A stretch of 64,000 nucleotides of DNA from Barnesiella viscericola DSM 18177 (GTDB lineage Bacteria; Bacteroidota; Bacteroidia; Bacteroidales; Barnesiellaceae): assembly GCF_000512915.1 (NCBI RefSeq), contig NZ_CP007034.1, positions 682,001-746,000 on the forward strand, written 5' to 3'. The notes under the pieces are model-generated. The model was not told the DNA's origin and made no database searches. It worked only from the letters and a program-made list of their open reading frames with translations. Of this stretch, positions 1-9,099 are shown in pieces. The translations under genes and the position numbers were made by a program. Each line of letters begins with the position of its first letter. Position 1 is the first letter of the stretch.

Positions 1-160
1 TACCGATTTCCTCATAATGAAACCCATACTCAACCGGACGCACTTTCCTGGCCGCATTCAAATCGGCCTGCAAATTCAGTTGAGACACCGTTGTCTGAGC
101 CGTCAATGCGCCACACGCCAAAAGGCTCAATAACATCATGGTATTAGCTTGTATCCTCAT
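1..160 (-). CDS. Alpha-L-arabinofuranosidase, GH51-like, N-terminal 53 residues only
   Basis: Only the start of the gene is inside the window; it continues past base 1. The ATG at 160-158 opens a signal peptide (MRIQANTMMLLSLLACGALTAQ) whose hydrophobic core is followed by a predicted cleavage after TAQ. The mature start ends in YGFHYEEIG, which matches the strand 'YG.F.EEI' that begins the catalytic barrel of Bacteroidetes GH51 arabinofuranosidases (normally about 500-660 residues). The start lies two bases past the stop of the upstream gene, so it is the distal gene of the same operon. GH51 enzymes release terminal L-arabinofuranose, which agrees with the GH43 and GH93-like neighbours. With so little sequence the family call is probable rather than certain. 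Confidence 0.7.
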   Translation of the reverse strand, partial: MRIQANTMMLLSLLACGALTAQTTVSQLNLQADLNAARKVRPVEYGFHYEEIG

Positions 161-162
161 AA

Positions 163-2103
163 CTACTTTAATAAAATTTTTTGACTATCCAGCACTTTAT
201 TGTTATCGACCAATTTCAACAGAACAATTTCGTCCGGGACTGACAGCGGAAGCGTTCCCGATGCCGACTCCAACGAATGCGACGAATACAGCCTCCCGTC
301 CATGGCATATATATAAAGCCTGGGAGAGTTTACCGGCCCGTTTATCTCATATTGGATTGCTCGTTCGCCGCCTGCCCCAGAAGCCACCCATATACACACC
401 GGGCTATTCTGCTTCACAAAAGATATCATGCTCGTCGGTTGCCCTTTCAATACACAGGGTAACCAGGTATTGGGCTTATCGCCATTGCCTCCCGACAGGT
501 TCTCATGCACAAACTTCTTGTTGTTATCATTGTTGTGAAGTTTTATATGTATCCCGAAATCGGTTTCAGGGCGACCACCGAGGTTGCTCCATGGAATAAT
601 CATTTCCAAAGTATAACCCGTCTGTGTAAGCGACGATTTGCAAACGATATCATTTTCCTCTTCCTGCCACACTCCTGCCACCGACTTGTGATATACCGAC
701 TGTCCGCTATAATCACACAGCAGCTTAAACATACCCGACGCGATTGTTCCGGTGTTTTTGTTGAGCGGGTCGATATACACCTCAACTCCGTCGCTCTGCC
801 ACATGGGCTCTCCCTCTTCGGCCAAGGTTTGAACCGGGTCAAACACATCGAAAAGCAGGTATAGATTGCTATTGTCCCAGGCCGATTTCACTTGTAGATG
901 GGCATATCCCTCAGCTCCCAGATACAAGGGGGAGAAATTGCCGTATCGTTCGGCCCGGCCCTCACAGTTTTCTATTTCCATAGAGTTGAACAATCGACCG
1001 GTAGCAGTCCAAATACCATTCTGAGAACTCAGTCCGCTTATTGACGATACGGCCAATAGAGTCGTGCTGTCGACGGCGCACAGCGAGTTCCACAATACCG
1101 AAACTTGTGAATCGGAAAACTGGAAGGGGGTCGACTTGCGAGCGAAGTTTCTGCACTCCTTATCGCCTACATACACCTGCATCAAAGCACTATTTTGTGT
1201 ATTGGGCTCGTCTCTTCCCTCACCCGACTGCACCGACAATACCGTCTCGCCGTTCTCCAACTGAATCAGATAGGGAGCCCCCGCATAAATGTTCGCACTC
1301 AACTTACAGTCCGAACGCAACGCCTCCCAACGATTTTCGCTACTGCCGCCAACCGGACCGTCGGCCCAGTTATTCTCCAACGTGGAATAGATGATTGCCG
1401 GCTTAAACGTCCCGTCAATCCCGTTATCCTCGATTGCCACGGCGATTCCACCCTGCTCCTGCAACAAGACCGGGACAGGCATTCCATCTCTATATCGGTC
1501 GCGAAAACAGACAACCGTTTCATCGCCCCACGTTTTTCCTTGGTCAATAGAGCGCAGCAGGGTTATATTCTGATTGTTATCGGCTACACCATACTCATTG
1601 GCAAAATACACTTGCAGTTCCCCCGAAGGCATTTCCAGACAGACCGGTTCCCAACAGCCCTCGCGTTTGGTGACCCCGGCCACATAAATGTCCTGCTCAC
1701 CATACCAGGTATCACCGCAATCGTCCGAGAACTTCATCATGATTTTATAGGGATATTCTCCTTCCTCTTTGGGTCGGGCATTCCACACATAAATCAATCT
1801 CCCGTCCGAGAGTTCGCTCAATTCGGCATTGGTATAATTATACTTCCCGGTGTTATCGACCGACACCTGTATGGGGTTGCCCCAGCTTTTATCCGAGACA
1901 CTCTTTTTCCGTATATACAGGATATCGCCCGTATTATAGACCAGCGCCATCTCCCGATTGGAGAGCAGTTTTACCCGGGCATAGACCCCTTGATTCACAA
2001 ACGACCTCATGCTGTAAACCCAAGCGATTCTCGTTCCGGGATCAAAGGCAAATGCCGAAATGCCTATTAAGGCCATCAGTAATATAGAAAATCTTCGTCG
2101 CAT
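163..2103 (-). CDS. Secreted GH93-like exo-arabinanase / BNR-propeller protein with CBM9 module
   Basis: Signal peptide MRRRFSILLMALIGISAFA, then a sialidase-like beta-propeller to about residue 370 with two Asp boxes (SDDCGDTW and SIDQGKTW), then a CBM9-like beta-sandwich (about 385-560; note WQSDGVEVYIDP) and a short tail ending QKILLK that resembles a type IX sorting domain. Blocks such as EPVCLEMPSGELQ and YRDGMPVPVLL recall GH93 exo-1,5-alpha-L-arabinanases more than true sialidases, and the GH43/GH51 neighbours favour an arabinan role; that is inference. The frame is open to a GTG at 2136 (overlapping the upstream stop as GTGA) and an ATG at 2130. I prefer the ATG at 2103 because it starts the signal peptide and is preceded by the A-rich leader AAAAAATACGACA also seen before the GH43 start. 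An exo-sialidase remains the alternative. Confidence 0.75.
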   Translation of the reverse strand: MRRRFSILLMALIGISAFAFDPGTRIAWVYSMRSFVNQGVYARVKLLSNREMALVYNTGDILYIRKKSVSDKSWGNPIQVSVDNTGKYNYTNAELSELSDGRLIYVWNARPKEEGEYPYKIMMKFSDDCGDTWYGEQDIYVAGVTKREGCWEPVCLEMPSGELQVYFANEYGVADNNQNITLLRSIDQGKTWGDETVVCFRDRYRDGMPVPVLLQEQGGIAVAIEDNGIDGTFKPAIIYSTLENNWADGPVGGSSENRWEALRSDCKLSANIYAGAPYLIQLENGETVLSVQSGEGRDEPNTQNSALMQVYVGDKECRNFARKSTPFQFSDSQVSVLWNSLCAVDSTTLLAVSSISGLSSQNGIWTATGRLFNSMEIENCEGRAERYGNFSPLYLGAEGYAHLQVKSAWDNSNLYLLFDVFDPVQTLAEEGEPMWQSDGVEVYIDPLNKNTGTIASGMFKLLCDYSGQSVYHKSVAGVWQEEENDIVCKSSLTQTGYTLEMIIPWSNLGGRPETDFGIHIKLHNNDNNKKFVHENLSGGNGDKPNTWLPCVLKGQPTSMISFVKQNSPVCIWVASGAGGERAIQYEINGPVNSPRLYIYAMDGRLYSSHSLESASGTLPLSVPDEIVLLKLVDNNKVLDSQKILLK

Positions 2104-2132
2104 AGAATCTGTCGTATTTTTTAATGTCATGG

Positions 2133-3107
2133 TCACTGTTTCTCGTCAGAAAGATACAACGGTACCAGCGAGTGTGAGTCAATCGTTATAATCTCAGGGC
2201 CATTCCCGTCACACGTCGAGAACAACACATCAACCGTCCAAGTCCGCCGGTTATTGACCTTCGTATTATCGGCATGAGAATGAAATACATACTTATAGTT
2301 ATTGTCCTTATCCACAAACAAATCGCCATGTCCGGGACCATTGATGCCCACATCGTACTTATTGATAATGGGATTATTCCCCGCCTTACGCCAGGGCCCA
2401 TAGGGACTCTCCGAGTAAGCATATCCAACAGCATAGTCGGGGCTCATGAAATGATTGGCCGAATAAAACAGGTAATAATATTTCCCTCTTTTTATCACCG
2501 TGGGCCCCTCTATGACAGGAGCCGACGGGTAACTCTGCGTATCTTCCCAATGTTCGGTTGCTGTCACACACTGTTTCAAGGTCTCTTCTTTGATGCCACT
2601 CATATCCTCTTTAAATTCGGCAACCCAAATCGTGTTTCCTTTGAACAGTCTCACATGATACAGATACATCTTCCCGTCAGTATCGACAAACAGATAGGGG
2701 TCAATCTGTCTCGTATCCGCATCGATCGACTGCACGTTTTTCTGTACAAAGGGTCCCTGAGGCGCATTACTCTCGGCAATGGCAATGTGTTCGTTGGCGG
2801 TGTAAACCATATAATACCGTCCATTTCTGTACAAAACCTGTGGAGCCCAAAATCCTTTATCCCCATAGGTGTCGCCCCCTTTCTTCAAGGCATAACCCTC
2901 CATGCAACCGACAGGATGCCAAGTCTGCAAATCGGTCGATGCCAGTGCAGGAAAACCCTGCTGCGGACTCTTTTCCGTTCCATACAAATAGTAGGTACCC
3001 TCAAAACAGGTTATAGTGGGATCGGCAATCTCCACGATATGATTTTGTGCCCATATAGGAGCTATTCCCAACAGGAATAGTCCAAGCACGAATCTGGATT
3101 TCTTCAT
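2133..3107 (-). CDS. Glycoside hydrolase family 43 enzyme (arabinan/xylan-type beta-propeller)
   Basis: A secreted five-bladed propeller of about 324 residues after signal peptide MKKSRFVLGLFLLGIAPIWA. The three inverting catalytic acids are visible: base Asp29 in IADPT, pKa-modulating Asp136 in QIDPYLF and proton donor Glu200 in VIEGPTV; WAPQV, usual in GH43, is present. GH43 members cleave alpha-L-arabinofuranosyl or beta-xylosyl bonds; with GH51 and GH93-like neighbours, arabinan or arabinosyl side chains are the likely substrate. A 27-base perfect tandem duplication spans the start, so a second in-frame ATG nine codons upstream (3134) also exists; I use the inner ATG because it gives the normal signal peptide. 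The 3' end overlaps the next frame by a few bases if that gene starts at its GTG, so translation may be coupled. Confidence 0.9.
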   Translation of the reverse strand: MKKSRFVLGLFLLGIAPIWAQNHIVEIADPTITCFEGTYYLYGTEKSPQQGFPALASTDLQTWHPVGCMEGYALKKGGDTYGDKGFWAPQVLYRNGRYYMVYTANEHIAIAESNAPQGPFVQKNVQSIDADTRQIDPYLFVDTDGKMYLYHVRLFKGNTIWVAEFKEDMSGIKEETLKQCVTATEHWEDTQSYPSAPVIEGPTVIKRGKYYYLFYSANHFMSPDYAVGYAYSESPYGPWRKAGNNPIINKYDVGINGPGHGDLFVDKDNNYKYVFHSHADNTKVNNRRTWTVDVLFSTCDGNGPEIITIDSHSLVPLYLSDEKQ

Positions 3108-3150
3108 TGTCGTATTTTTTTTAGATTTCTTCATTGTCGTATTTTTTTTA
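3097..3150 (-). repeat. Perfect 27-base tandem duplication over the GH43 start codon
   Basis: Bases 3097-3123 and 3124-3150 are identical. Each unit holds, in coding orientation, an A-rich leader (AAAAAAAATACGACA), an ATG and the first codons AAG AAA TC. Because 27 is a multiple of three, the upstream copy is in frame and would add nine residues (MKKSKKNTT) to the N-terminus. Confidence 0.95.
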
Positions 3151-3210
3151 GGAAACTAAGAAAAAGGCCGGTACACCTCACGGACTGACGATGAACCAGC
3201 CTCCATGATT

Positions 3211-4182
3211 TTATAAAAGCGAGACACTCACCTCGACTGTCGATTCTACCGACACATCGCCATCTCTCGTGGTAAGCGTATACACAACCGGTTCGGTAAA
3301 GTCGACCACCGTCTCGCCCGAAATCTGCTGCTCTCCATTTACGGTTATCTGCTGAGCATCGGCCGATGCAAACACAGGTTTCAAAGCCGATACATCGGTA
3401 CCGGCCGGTAACTCAACTGTAATCGATACTTTATCGAAATAGTATTCCGAACAGGCACTTACCCCGTCGACGCCCTCAATAGAGAACGATTCGAATACAG
3501 GATAATGCATCACTACCGAATGATAAGTCTTGGAATTACCACTGGGTGAACATACCTCAATTTCAAAAGGCTGCGTGAGGTCATACGAGGTATTCTCGTT
3601 ATAGGCCGCACCATTTACCGTTACCACAGCCGAATTTGACATGGGCTCGATGCTTACCCGCTGCTTGTTCATGGATACAGCTATATCCCGATTGGAGACC
3701 CGCACCTTATACGGTACCGCAAACAACAGAGTATTATCGCCTATTTTCTGAGCCTGCAACTCTTTTAGATACATATCCTTGCGCAAGGAAACCGACCGAA
3801 GTTCCACATTATCGTCGTTTACGGTAATCCAGGCCGAGTCGACCGAATATACCATATCCTCGGCCCGGTCGTTATAATTGGTTGCAATCAAAACAACCTT
3901 GTAAACGCCGGCCGTTTTATATGAATAGGTGAGTAATCCTTTGTTCAAGACCAACCCACTGTTCCCCTGATGTATCAAATCATGGTTGTGCCCTTCATCT
4001 CCGGTAAAGAGGACAACCTGTTCGGCTCCGGTACCCGTATAGGTAAATGTTACCGTCTCATTGATAGACGTTTCTGTTGCCGACATCGTAAACGATGCAA
4101 CTGGTACGGACAATCCCTCTTTATCACAAGCAGTCCATAAGAGAGCTATCGGGAGCATCAATATATATAAATACTTTTTCAT
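3211..4182 (-). CDS. Surface lipoprotein with PKD and DUF5018-like domains (probable surface glycan-binding protein)
   Basis: A 323-residue lipoprotein: MKKYLYILMLPIALLWTAC gives a lipobox with Cys19, followed by an acidic DKEG stretch of the kind that exports Bacteroidetes lipoproteins to the cell surface. Residues about 27-120 form a PKD/Ig-like sandwich, then two more beta domains follow; the last (about 220-323) contains PAGTDVSALKPVF, a phrase typical of DUF5018-like repeats. No enzyme motif is seen. It sits 19 bases downstream of susD, the position normally held by SusE/SusF-like or SGBP genes, so binding of the locus polysaccharide at the surface is the likely role. Sequence in this class diverges quickly, so its ligand cannot be predicted. 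Confidence 0.75.
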   Translation of the reverse strand: MKKYLYILMLPIALLWTACDKEGLSVPVASFTMSATETSINETVTFTYTGTGAEQVVLFTGDEGHNHDLIHQGNSGLVLNKGLLTYSYKTAGVYKVVLIATNYNDRAEDMVYSVDSAWITVNDDNVELRSVSLRKDMYLKELQAQKIGDNTLLFAVPYKVRVSNRDIAVSMNKQRVSIEPMSNSAVVTVNGAAYNENTSYDLTQPFEIEVCSPSGNSKTYHSVVMHYPVFESFSIEGVDGVSACSEYYFDKVSITVELPAGTDVSALKPVFASADAQQITVNGEQQISGETVVDFTEPVVYTLTTRDGDVSVESTVEVSVSLL

Positions 4183-4201
4183 ATTCTACACTATTAAGTT
4201 A

Positions 4202-5875
4202 TTAATAACCTGGATTCTGAGTCACAACGCCATTGGTTATATCGACCTCATTCTGAGGTATCGGGAATATCTCATTCACTCCCTCTATAAAGTTCTTTCC
4301 CCGGTTATGCGTCGTCTCTGTGGCAAAATCGTGAAGCACTTGCGCCGCCCGGCCCTGTCTTACAATATCAAAAAATCTATCCCACAAATGACAGAGTTCG
4401 ATACGACGTTCTTTCCATATTTGGTCGCGCAACTCGATATAGGTACCGGCCTTGTAGAGCGTAGAAACATTGGTTATCTTGTTGGCAACCCGCTTCACCG
4501 AGTTCAACTGTTCCAACGATTTTTCCCGTTGTCCCATTTCATTGAGGGCTTCGGCATAGAACAATACAACTTCCGAGTAGATAAGAACCCGACGGTTCTT
4601 CCCGCTGTCATTTACATCGGACGGAGTTTCGGCGCTCGGCGTGTACCACTTCATGCAGGCCGTTTTTCCAGGCGGTACCTCAATACGCACACCGTCAAAA
4701 GCCACCTCGCCATGCTCTTGTATGAATACTCCCTTTCTGGGATCACCGGCAATCTCGTCTTTAAATGACTTCGAAGCAAACATTCGATTAAAGAATATAT
4801 CGTTGAAAATTTCGGTACCCTCGTTCTGGTCATCTTTCAATCCATTGGCCGACTCTTTGAACACGACTTCAAAAATAGACCGGGTGCAAAACTCGCCTTT
4901 CTCATAATACAAGTCGGCATATCCCAACGTATTGCCATAGCTGTCTGTCGTCTCCAACGAATACTCGTTGGCCAACGAGGGCATGGTCGTCTCGGGAGTT
5001 TCATACGGCTCATTGGAGGCCAATAGCGCCTTATCCTTGAACCATAATCTCGCTCTGAGTTCGTCCCACGACTCTTCATAATTTTCGAAATGGAGCATAT
5101 CGCCGTAAGTCAACGTGGCCCCTTCGATGAAATAGGCTCCCAACTTGGTGATTTCATTCCACTTCTCCGACTCCATACCGGGAGTTGCCTGATAGGCCAA
5201 CACTTTCATCAACAAGGCTACGCAAGCTCCACACCCGGCTTTGCCGGCCTCTTTTGAGACAAACTTGCTTCTCAACATGATGGCGGCCTCTCTCAAATCT
5301 TTCTCGATATAGGCATACACCTCTTCTTTCGTAGAACGCGGAATGGTCAAGGCATCGACATCTTCCTGTTCCGGCCGGATAGGTACTCCACCAAAAGTCT
5401 TCACCAGATTGAAATAGAACAAGGCCCGTAAGAACTTGGCCTGTCCCAAAATCTCTCTGACTTTCGTATACTGCTCAATCTCCTGGGTAGCCAACTGTAC
5501 TCGCCGGGCTCCGGAAATCACTTGATTGGCCCGATTAATACCTTTGTAATTAATTGTATACCTGTCTCTTATCCAGGTATTCGAGGTATTGAACTGGAAA
5601 TTGACAAGCTCCGAAATAAGGTTGGTCGTACTCTCATCATTACCTACCACATCGTCACCGCAGGCTTCGCCAAAAATCCACTCGCAATTATTATAGTTAT
5701 TGGTCTGCAATATATCATAAACCGCATCTAGACCCACTTGTAACTGGTACGTGGTATTATAGAAATTGTTCCCGTCGTATTCTCCCTGCAATTCCATGTC
5801 AAAAAAGTCGTTACACGAAGACAATGACAGTGCGGCAAACAATGATATAAGGAAATATTTAATATCGTTTTTCAT
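4202..5875 (-). CDS. SusD/RagB-family outer-membrane glycan-binding lipoprotein (PUL1)
   Basis: A 557-residue lipoprotein; the N-terminus MKNDIKYFLISLFAALSLSS leads to a lipobox Cys21 followed by NDFFDMEL. The all-alpha SusD fold is recognised by the N-terminal region with YNTTYQLQVGLDAVYD, the TPR-like segment GQAKFLRALFYFNLVKTFG and the C-terminal IWKERRIELCHLWDRFFDIVRQG with the usual ending of ITNGVVTQNPGY. SusD proteins act as the lid on the SusC transporter and capture oligosaccharide. It follows susC by 11 bases on the same strand and is followed by the PKD lipoprotein, the standard order of a PUL. Length is normal for the family and the frame is intact. Confidence 0.95.
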   Translation of the reverse strand: MKNDIKYFLISLFAALSLSSCNDFFDMELQGEYDGNNFYNTTYQLQVGLDAVYDILQTNNYNNCEWIFGEACGDDVVGNDESTTNLISELVNFQFNTSNTWIRDRYTINYKGINRANQVISGARRVQLATQEIEQYTKVREILGQAKFLRALFYFNLVKTFGGVPIRPEQEDVDALTIPRSTKEEVYAYIEKDLREAAIMLRSKFVSKEAGKAGCGACVALLMKVLAYQATPGMESEKWNEITKLGAYFIEGATLTYGDMLHFENYEESWDELRARLWFKDKALLASNEPYETPETTMPSLANEYSLETTDSYGNTLGYADLYYEKGEFCTRSIFEVVFKESANGLKDDQNEGTEIFNDIFFNRMFASKSFKDEIAGDPRKGVFIQEHGEVAFDGVRIEVPPGKTACMKWYTPSAETPSDVNDSGKNRRVLIYSEVVLFYAEALNEMGQREKSLEQLNSVKRVANKITNVSTLYKAGTYIELRDQIWKERRIELCHLWDRFFDIVRQGRAAQVLHDFATETTHNRGKNFIEGVNEIFPIPQNEVDITNGVVTQNPGY

Positions 5876-5886
5876 CGTTCCTGTAT

Positions 5887-8800
5887 TTAATAAGTTATTT
5901 TAATTCCCGCCATAAAGGATCTCGATTGAGGATAATTACCGTGATCGACACCCAGATAAAGGTTGTTTCCCGTATTCGACTCGTCACGACCAATCTCGGG
6001 ATCAAAACCGTCGTACTTGGTAAAAGTCAATAAATTCTGTGCCGACACATAAATCGAGGCATTGGACAGTTGCAATTTCTTCAACACCTTCTGAGGCAAA
6101 TTATAGGTCAACTGCACATTTTTCAACCGGCAATACGAACCGTCCTTTACATAGAAATCGGAGGCTCTAAAATTTCTGGGTCTATCGGCCTCATCGAGTT
6201 CAGGAACCGTACCCTGCGGGTTGGCCGGATAAAAACTCTTTTCCGGGTCATACGTCCCCGACCAGCACTTCGACCGGAGATCGGCATACACATTACCCGT
6301 ACCATGAGCCGAATTCAAATAGTACTCCATGACGTTAAATATTTTATTTCCCCATTGCCCTTGGAAAAACATATAGAAATCAAAATTCTTATACGAGAGT
6401 GTAATGGGAATACCATATACAAAATCGGGGTGCGGCGACCCAAGATAGGTCCGGTCCGAGGCATCGATTTTCCCATCGTTATTCAAATCCTTGAAGCGGA
6501 AATCGCCCGGTTCGGTAATACCGTCGTTTTGGGCACTGGCAGCCACCTCTTCCGGAGTCTGGAATATACCATCTGTCACATATCCATAAAAACAGGCAAT
6601 CGGTCTGCCCACCTCGGTCTTGGTCACATAGTCGTTGATGCTTTCCTCGGTTGACAACAAGGCCCCGTAAATAGGCTCGTTGCCCGTACCCAAACTGGTC
6701 ACCTTGTTCTTGATGTATGAAATATTGAATCCTATATCGTACTTGAAATCGGCAATCTGGTCTTTATACGAGATATTAAACTCAATACCCTTGTTTTGAA
6801 TGGAACCGGCATTCACCATGGGATTTTCGTTAAGTCCGGCCGAGAGCGAAACCGGTACCTGAATCAACATGTCTGAGGTATTTTTCACAAAACACTCAAT
6901 CGACGAACTGAGTCTGTTGTTCAAGAAATTAATATCCAATCCCACATTATACGACTCGGTTTTTTCCCATTTGATATTATCGTTTCCCAGAGTCAAAGAG
7001 GCCGCACCCGGATATGTCGTATGCAATCCCGTCCCGAATGGATAGGAAAGGTTGGTATCCATCATCTTATACCGGGCATATTCCGATATTCTATTGTTTC
7101 CAAGTTGACCCCAACCGACCCGCAGTTTGGCAAAACTTATCACATTCTGTGACTGCATCCACTCCTCGCCCGAGAATTTCCAACCCAAGGATACCGAGGG
7201 GAAAAAGCCCCATCGGTTTTTCTTCGAGAATACCGACGATGCATCGGATCTGAAATTGGCCTGCAACAGATACTTGTCATCGAACGAATAACTTACCCGG
7301 CTGATAAAACCCATGGCATTCCACTCGTTCAGCAATCCATAGGCATAATCGCCAAAGTAGGCCGAGGCCAAATACCAGTAATTCGACGAGTTCCCCGGCG
7401 CTCCCTTTTTAGAAGTCTCCTGATCGTAAACTCTCGACATCTCTATCGTCTGACCCACTAATGCACTGATATTATGCTTGCCCGACTCATAGGCATATGT
7501 GAGAATATTGTTCAACTCGGTTTTATTGGTTCGAGTATCAAAATTGGTCACCTTCGTCAAATCGGTGGGAGCCTCGAAATTCTCTTCCAGTTTATTCACC
7601 TCATCAAACTTGCTTCGATTGTAGAAGTTGGTATAGTTCGACAACTTAAACTGATAGGTAAAATATTTCAGGAACTTGGCCGACAAGTCTATATTGATGT
7701 CAAATCTGTTTGTTGTCGCGCTGTTATGATTGCGCTCAATCATCGCAATAGGGTGATTCTCCGAATAGTATCCGGCCGTGTTATAGGTATGAATCAACGG
7801 ACTTTGATACAAGGCCTTCTTCAACACGCCATCGGCCCCTTCGGGTATCAAATCCCGATCGGTATTCGTATACAGGATATTGGTCTTCAACGACAACCAG
7901 TCGGTCAGTTTGTTATTGAGATTCACACGAAGCGACAGACGTTGATAGTCCGATGTCTTCACGATACCCTTCTCGTTATAATAGTTGCCGCTAACCATAA
8001 ACTTGGTTCTATTGTTTCCACCGCTGATACTTAAATTATATTGTTGCTTGATGCCGGTTTGAGTCACGGCGTCCCACCAACTCTTGGGAGTATATGGCGA
8101 GGAGGCAATCGTATCGAGAAGCTGATACTTGCGAGGGTCGTAATACAGGTTTCCACCGTTATCCTTAGACATGTATAGTTGACCGTCTTGCGAATAATAA
8201 TGGGTTCCCTGCACATAATCCCGCATCAGTGCGAAATCTTCGATTCCCATGACATCGATACTCTTCCACGGGTTCGAAAAGCCCACATATCCATCAAAAG
8301 AAATCCTAGTTTTCCCCTCTTCTCCGCCTTTCGTCGTTACCAAAACCACACCATTGGCAGCCCGGGCACCATATATTGAGGCAGAACCGGCATCTTTGAG
8401 CACTTCGATACTTGCAATATCATTGGGATTTATGTGGTCGATATTATCAACGATAAAACCGTCCACGACATAAAGGGGATCCGAATCATTAATGGTACCC
8501 GTACCCCGAATCTTTATGGTCGTCGACCCTCCGGGTGCTCCCGAGTTTTGTATAACCAAAACACCAGGTGCCTTTCCTTGAATTGCCTGCGCCGGATTGG
8601 GAACCGCCGAAGCTACAATCTCATCGGCCTTTACCGAAGATACGGCTCCGGTAAGGTCACTCTTCTTTTGAGTGGCATACCCTATCACAACCAATTCGTC
8701 CAACTGCTGGTCATTAGACGATAACTGTATGGATAGCGCATTGTTATCTTTTATCTTTACAGTTTGAGAGCTATACCCTACGTAACTGATTTGTATTTCG

Positions 8801-9018
8801 TCACCTATTGAACCTGCTATTGAAAAATTCCCGTCAAAGTCCGTTATGACGGCTTTTGCGGTATTTTTATTTTTTATCGTGGCACCGATAATCGACTCTT
8901 GAGTCGCACTATCGACCACCCGGCCCTTGACATACGACTGGCCTTGTGCCCAGCAGTCTATACCCAAGTTTATAAAAAACAGGATTAGAAATAAAATTGT
9001 AAAACCTCTATTTCCCAT
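5887..9018 (-). CDS. SusC/RagA-family TonB-dependent outer membrane transporter (PUL1)
   Basis: About 1043 residues. After a signal peptide ending CWAQ come a carboxypeptidase-D-like regulatory domain (about 30-110, VKGRVVDSATQESIIGATI), the SusC signature and plug (LDELVVIGYATQKKSDLTGA, then PLYVVDGFIVDNI and IEVLKDAGSASIYGARAANGV), and a 22-strand barrel finishing at a terminal aromatic residue (IKITY). It imports the locus oligosaccharides with TonB energy, together with the adjacent SusD. The frame is open to 9042, but the ATG at 9018 gives a normal signal peptide and follows an AAAAAAGATACC leader. It lies 81 bases after the ELWxxDGT gene, separated by a 12-bp stem hairpin. Confidence 0.95.
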   Translation of the reverse strand: MGNRGFTILFLILFFINLGIDCWAQGQSYVKGRVVDSATQESIIGATIKNKNTAKAVITDFDGNFSIAGSIGDEIQISYVGYSSQTVKIKDNNALSIQLSSNDQQLDELVVIGYATQKKSDLTGAVSSVKADEIVASAVPNPAQAIQGKAPGVLVIQNSGAPGGSTTIKIRGTGTINDSDPLYVVDGFIVDNIDHINPNDIASIEVLKDAGSASIYGARAANGVVLVTTKGGEEGKTRISFDGYVGFSNPWKSIDVMGIEDFALMRDYVQGTHYYSQDGQLYMSKDNGGNLYYDPRKYQLLDTIASSPYTPKSWWDAVTQTGIKQQYNLSISGGNNRTKFMVSGNYYNEKGIVKTSDYQRLSLRVNLNNKLTDWLSLKTNILYTNTDRDLIPEGADGVLKKALYQSPLIHTYNTAGYYSENHPIAMIERNHNSATTNRFDINIDLSAKFLKYFTYQFKLSNYTNFYNRSKFDEVNKLEENFEAPTDLTKVTNFDTRTNKTELNNILTYAYESGKHNISALVGQTIEMSRVYDQETSKKGAPGNSSNYWYLASAYFGDYAYGLLNEWNAMGFISRVSYSFDDKYLLQANFRSDASSVFSKKNRWGFFPSVSLGWKFSGEEWMQSQNVISFAKLRVGWGQLGNNRISEYARYKMMDTNLSYPFGTGLHTTYPGAASLTLGNDNIKWEKTESYNVGLDINFLNNRLSSSIECFVKNTSDMLIQVPVSLSAGLNENPMVNAGSIQNKGIEFNISYKDQIADFKYDIGFNISYIKNKVTSLGTGNEPIYGALLSTEESINDYVTKTEVGRPIACFYGYVTDGIFQTPEEVAASAQNDGITEPGDFRFKDLNNDGKIDASDRTYLGSPHPDFVYGIPITLSYKNFDFYMFFQGQWGNKIFNVMEYYLNSAHGTGNVYADLRSKCWSGTYDPEKSFYPANPQGTVPELDEADRPRNFRASDFYVKDGSYCRLKNVQLTYNLPQKVLKKLQLSNASIYVSAQNLLTFTKYDGFDPEIGRDESNTGNNLYLGVDHGNYPQSRSFMAGIKITY

Positions 9019-9051
9019 GGTATCTTTTTTATAATCATACACAAATCAATA

Positions 9052-9088
9052 CAGGCCAGCCTTCGATGAGGGAGCAAAGGCTGGCCTG
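9052..9088 (-). other. Intercistronic hairpin between the ELWxxDGT gene and susC
   Basis: Perfect 12-base inverted repeat, arms 9052-9063 (CAGGCCAGCCTT) and 9077-9088, loop 13 bases. It lies just past the stop of the upstream gene and before the susC start. There is no clear run of T after it on the minus strand, so it may be a leaky terminator or a stabilising or processing stem that sets the ratio between the two genes. Confidence 0.7.
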
Positions 9089-9099
9089 CAACCTCCTTA

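Noticed and set aside
163-2103. True sialidase (GH33)
   Set aside because: Asp boxes are present, but no convincing FRIP/YRIP motif near the N-terminus was seen, and sequence blocks and neighbours fit a GH93-like arabinanase better.
3097-3150. CRISPR-like repeat
   Set aside because: Two directly adjacent copies without spacers and located over a start codon; it is a simple tandem duplication. No CRISPR array was seen anywhere in the window.
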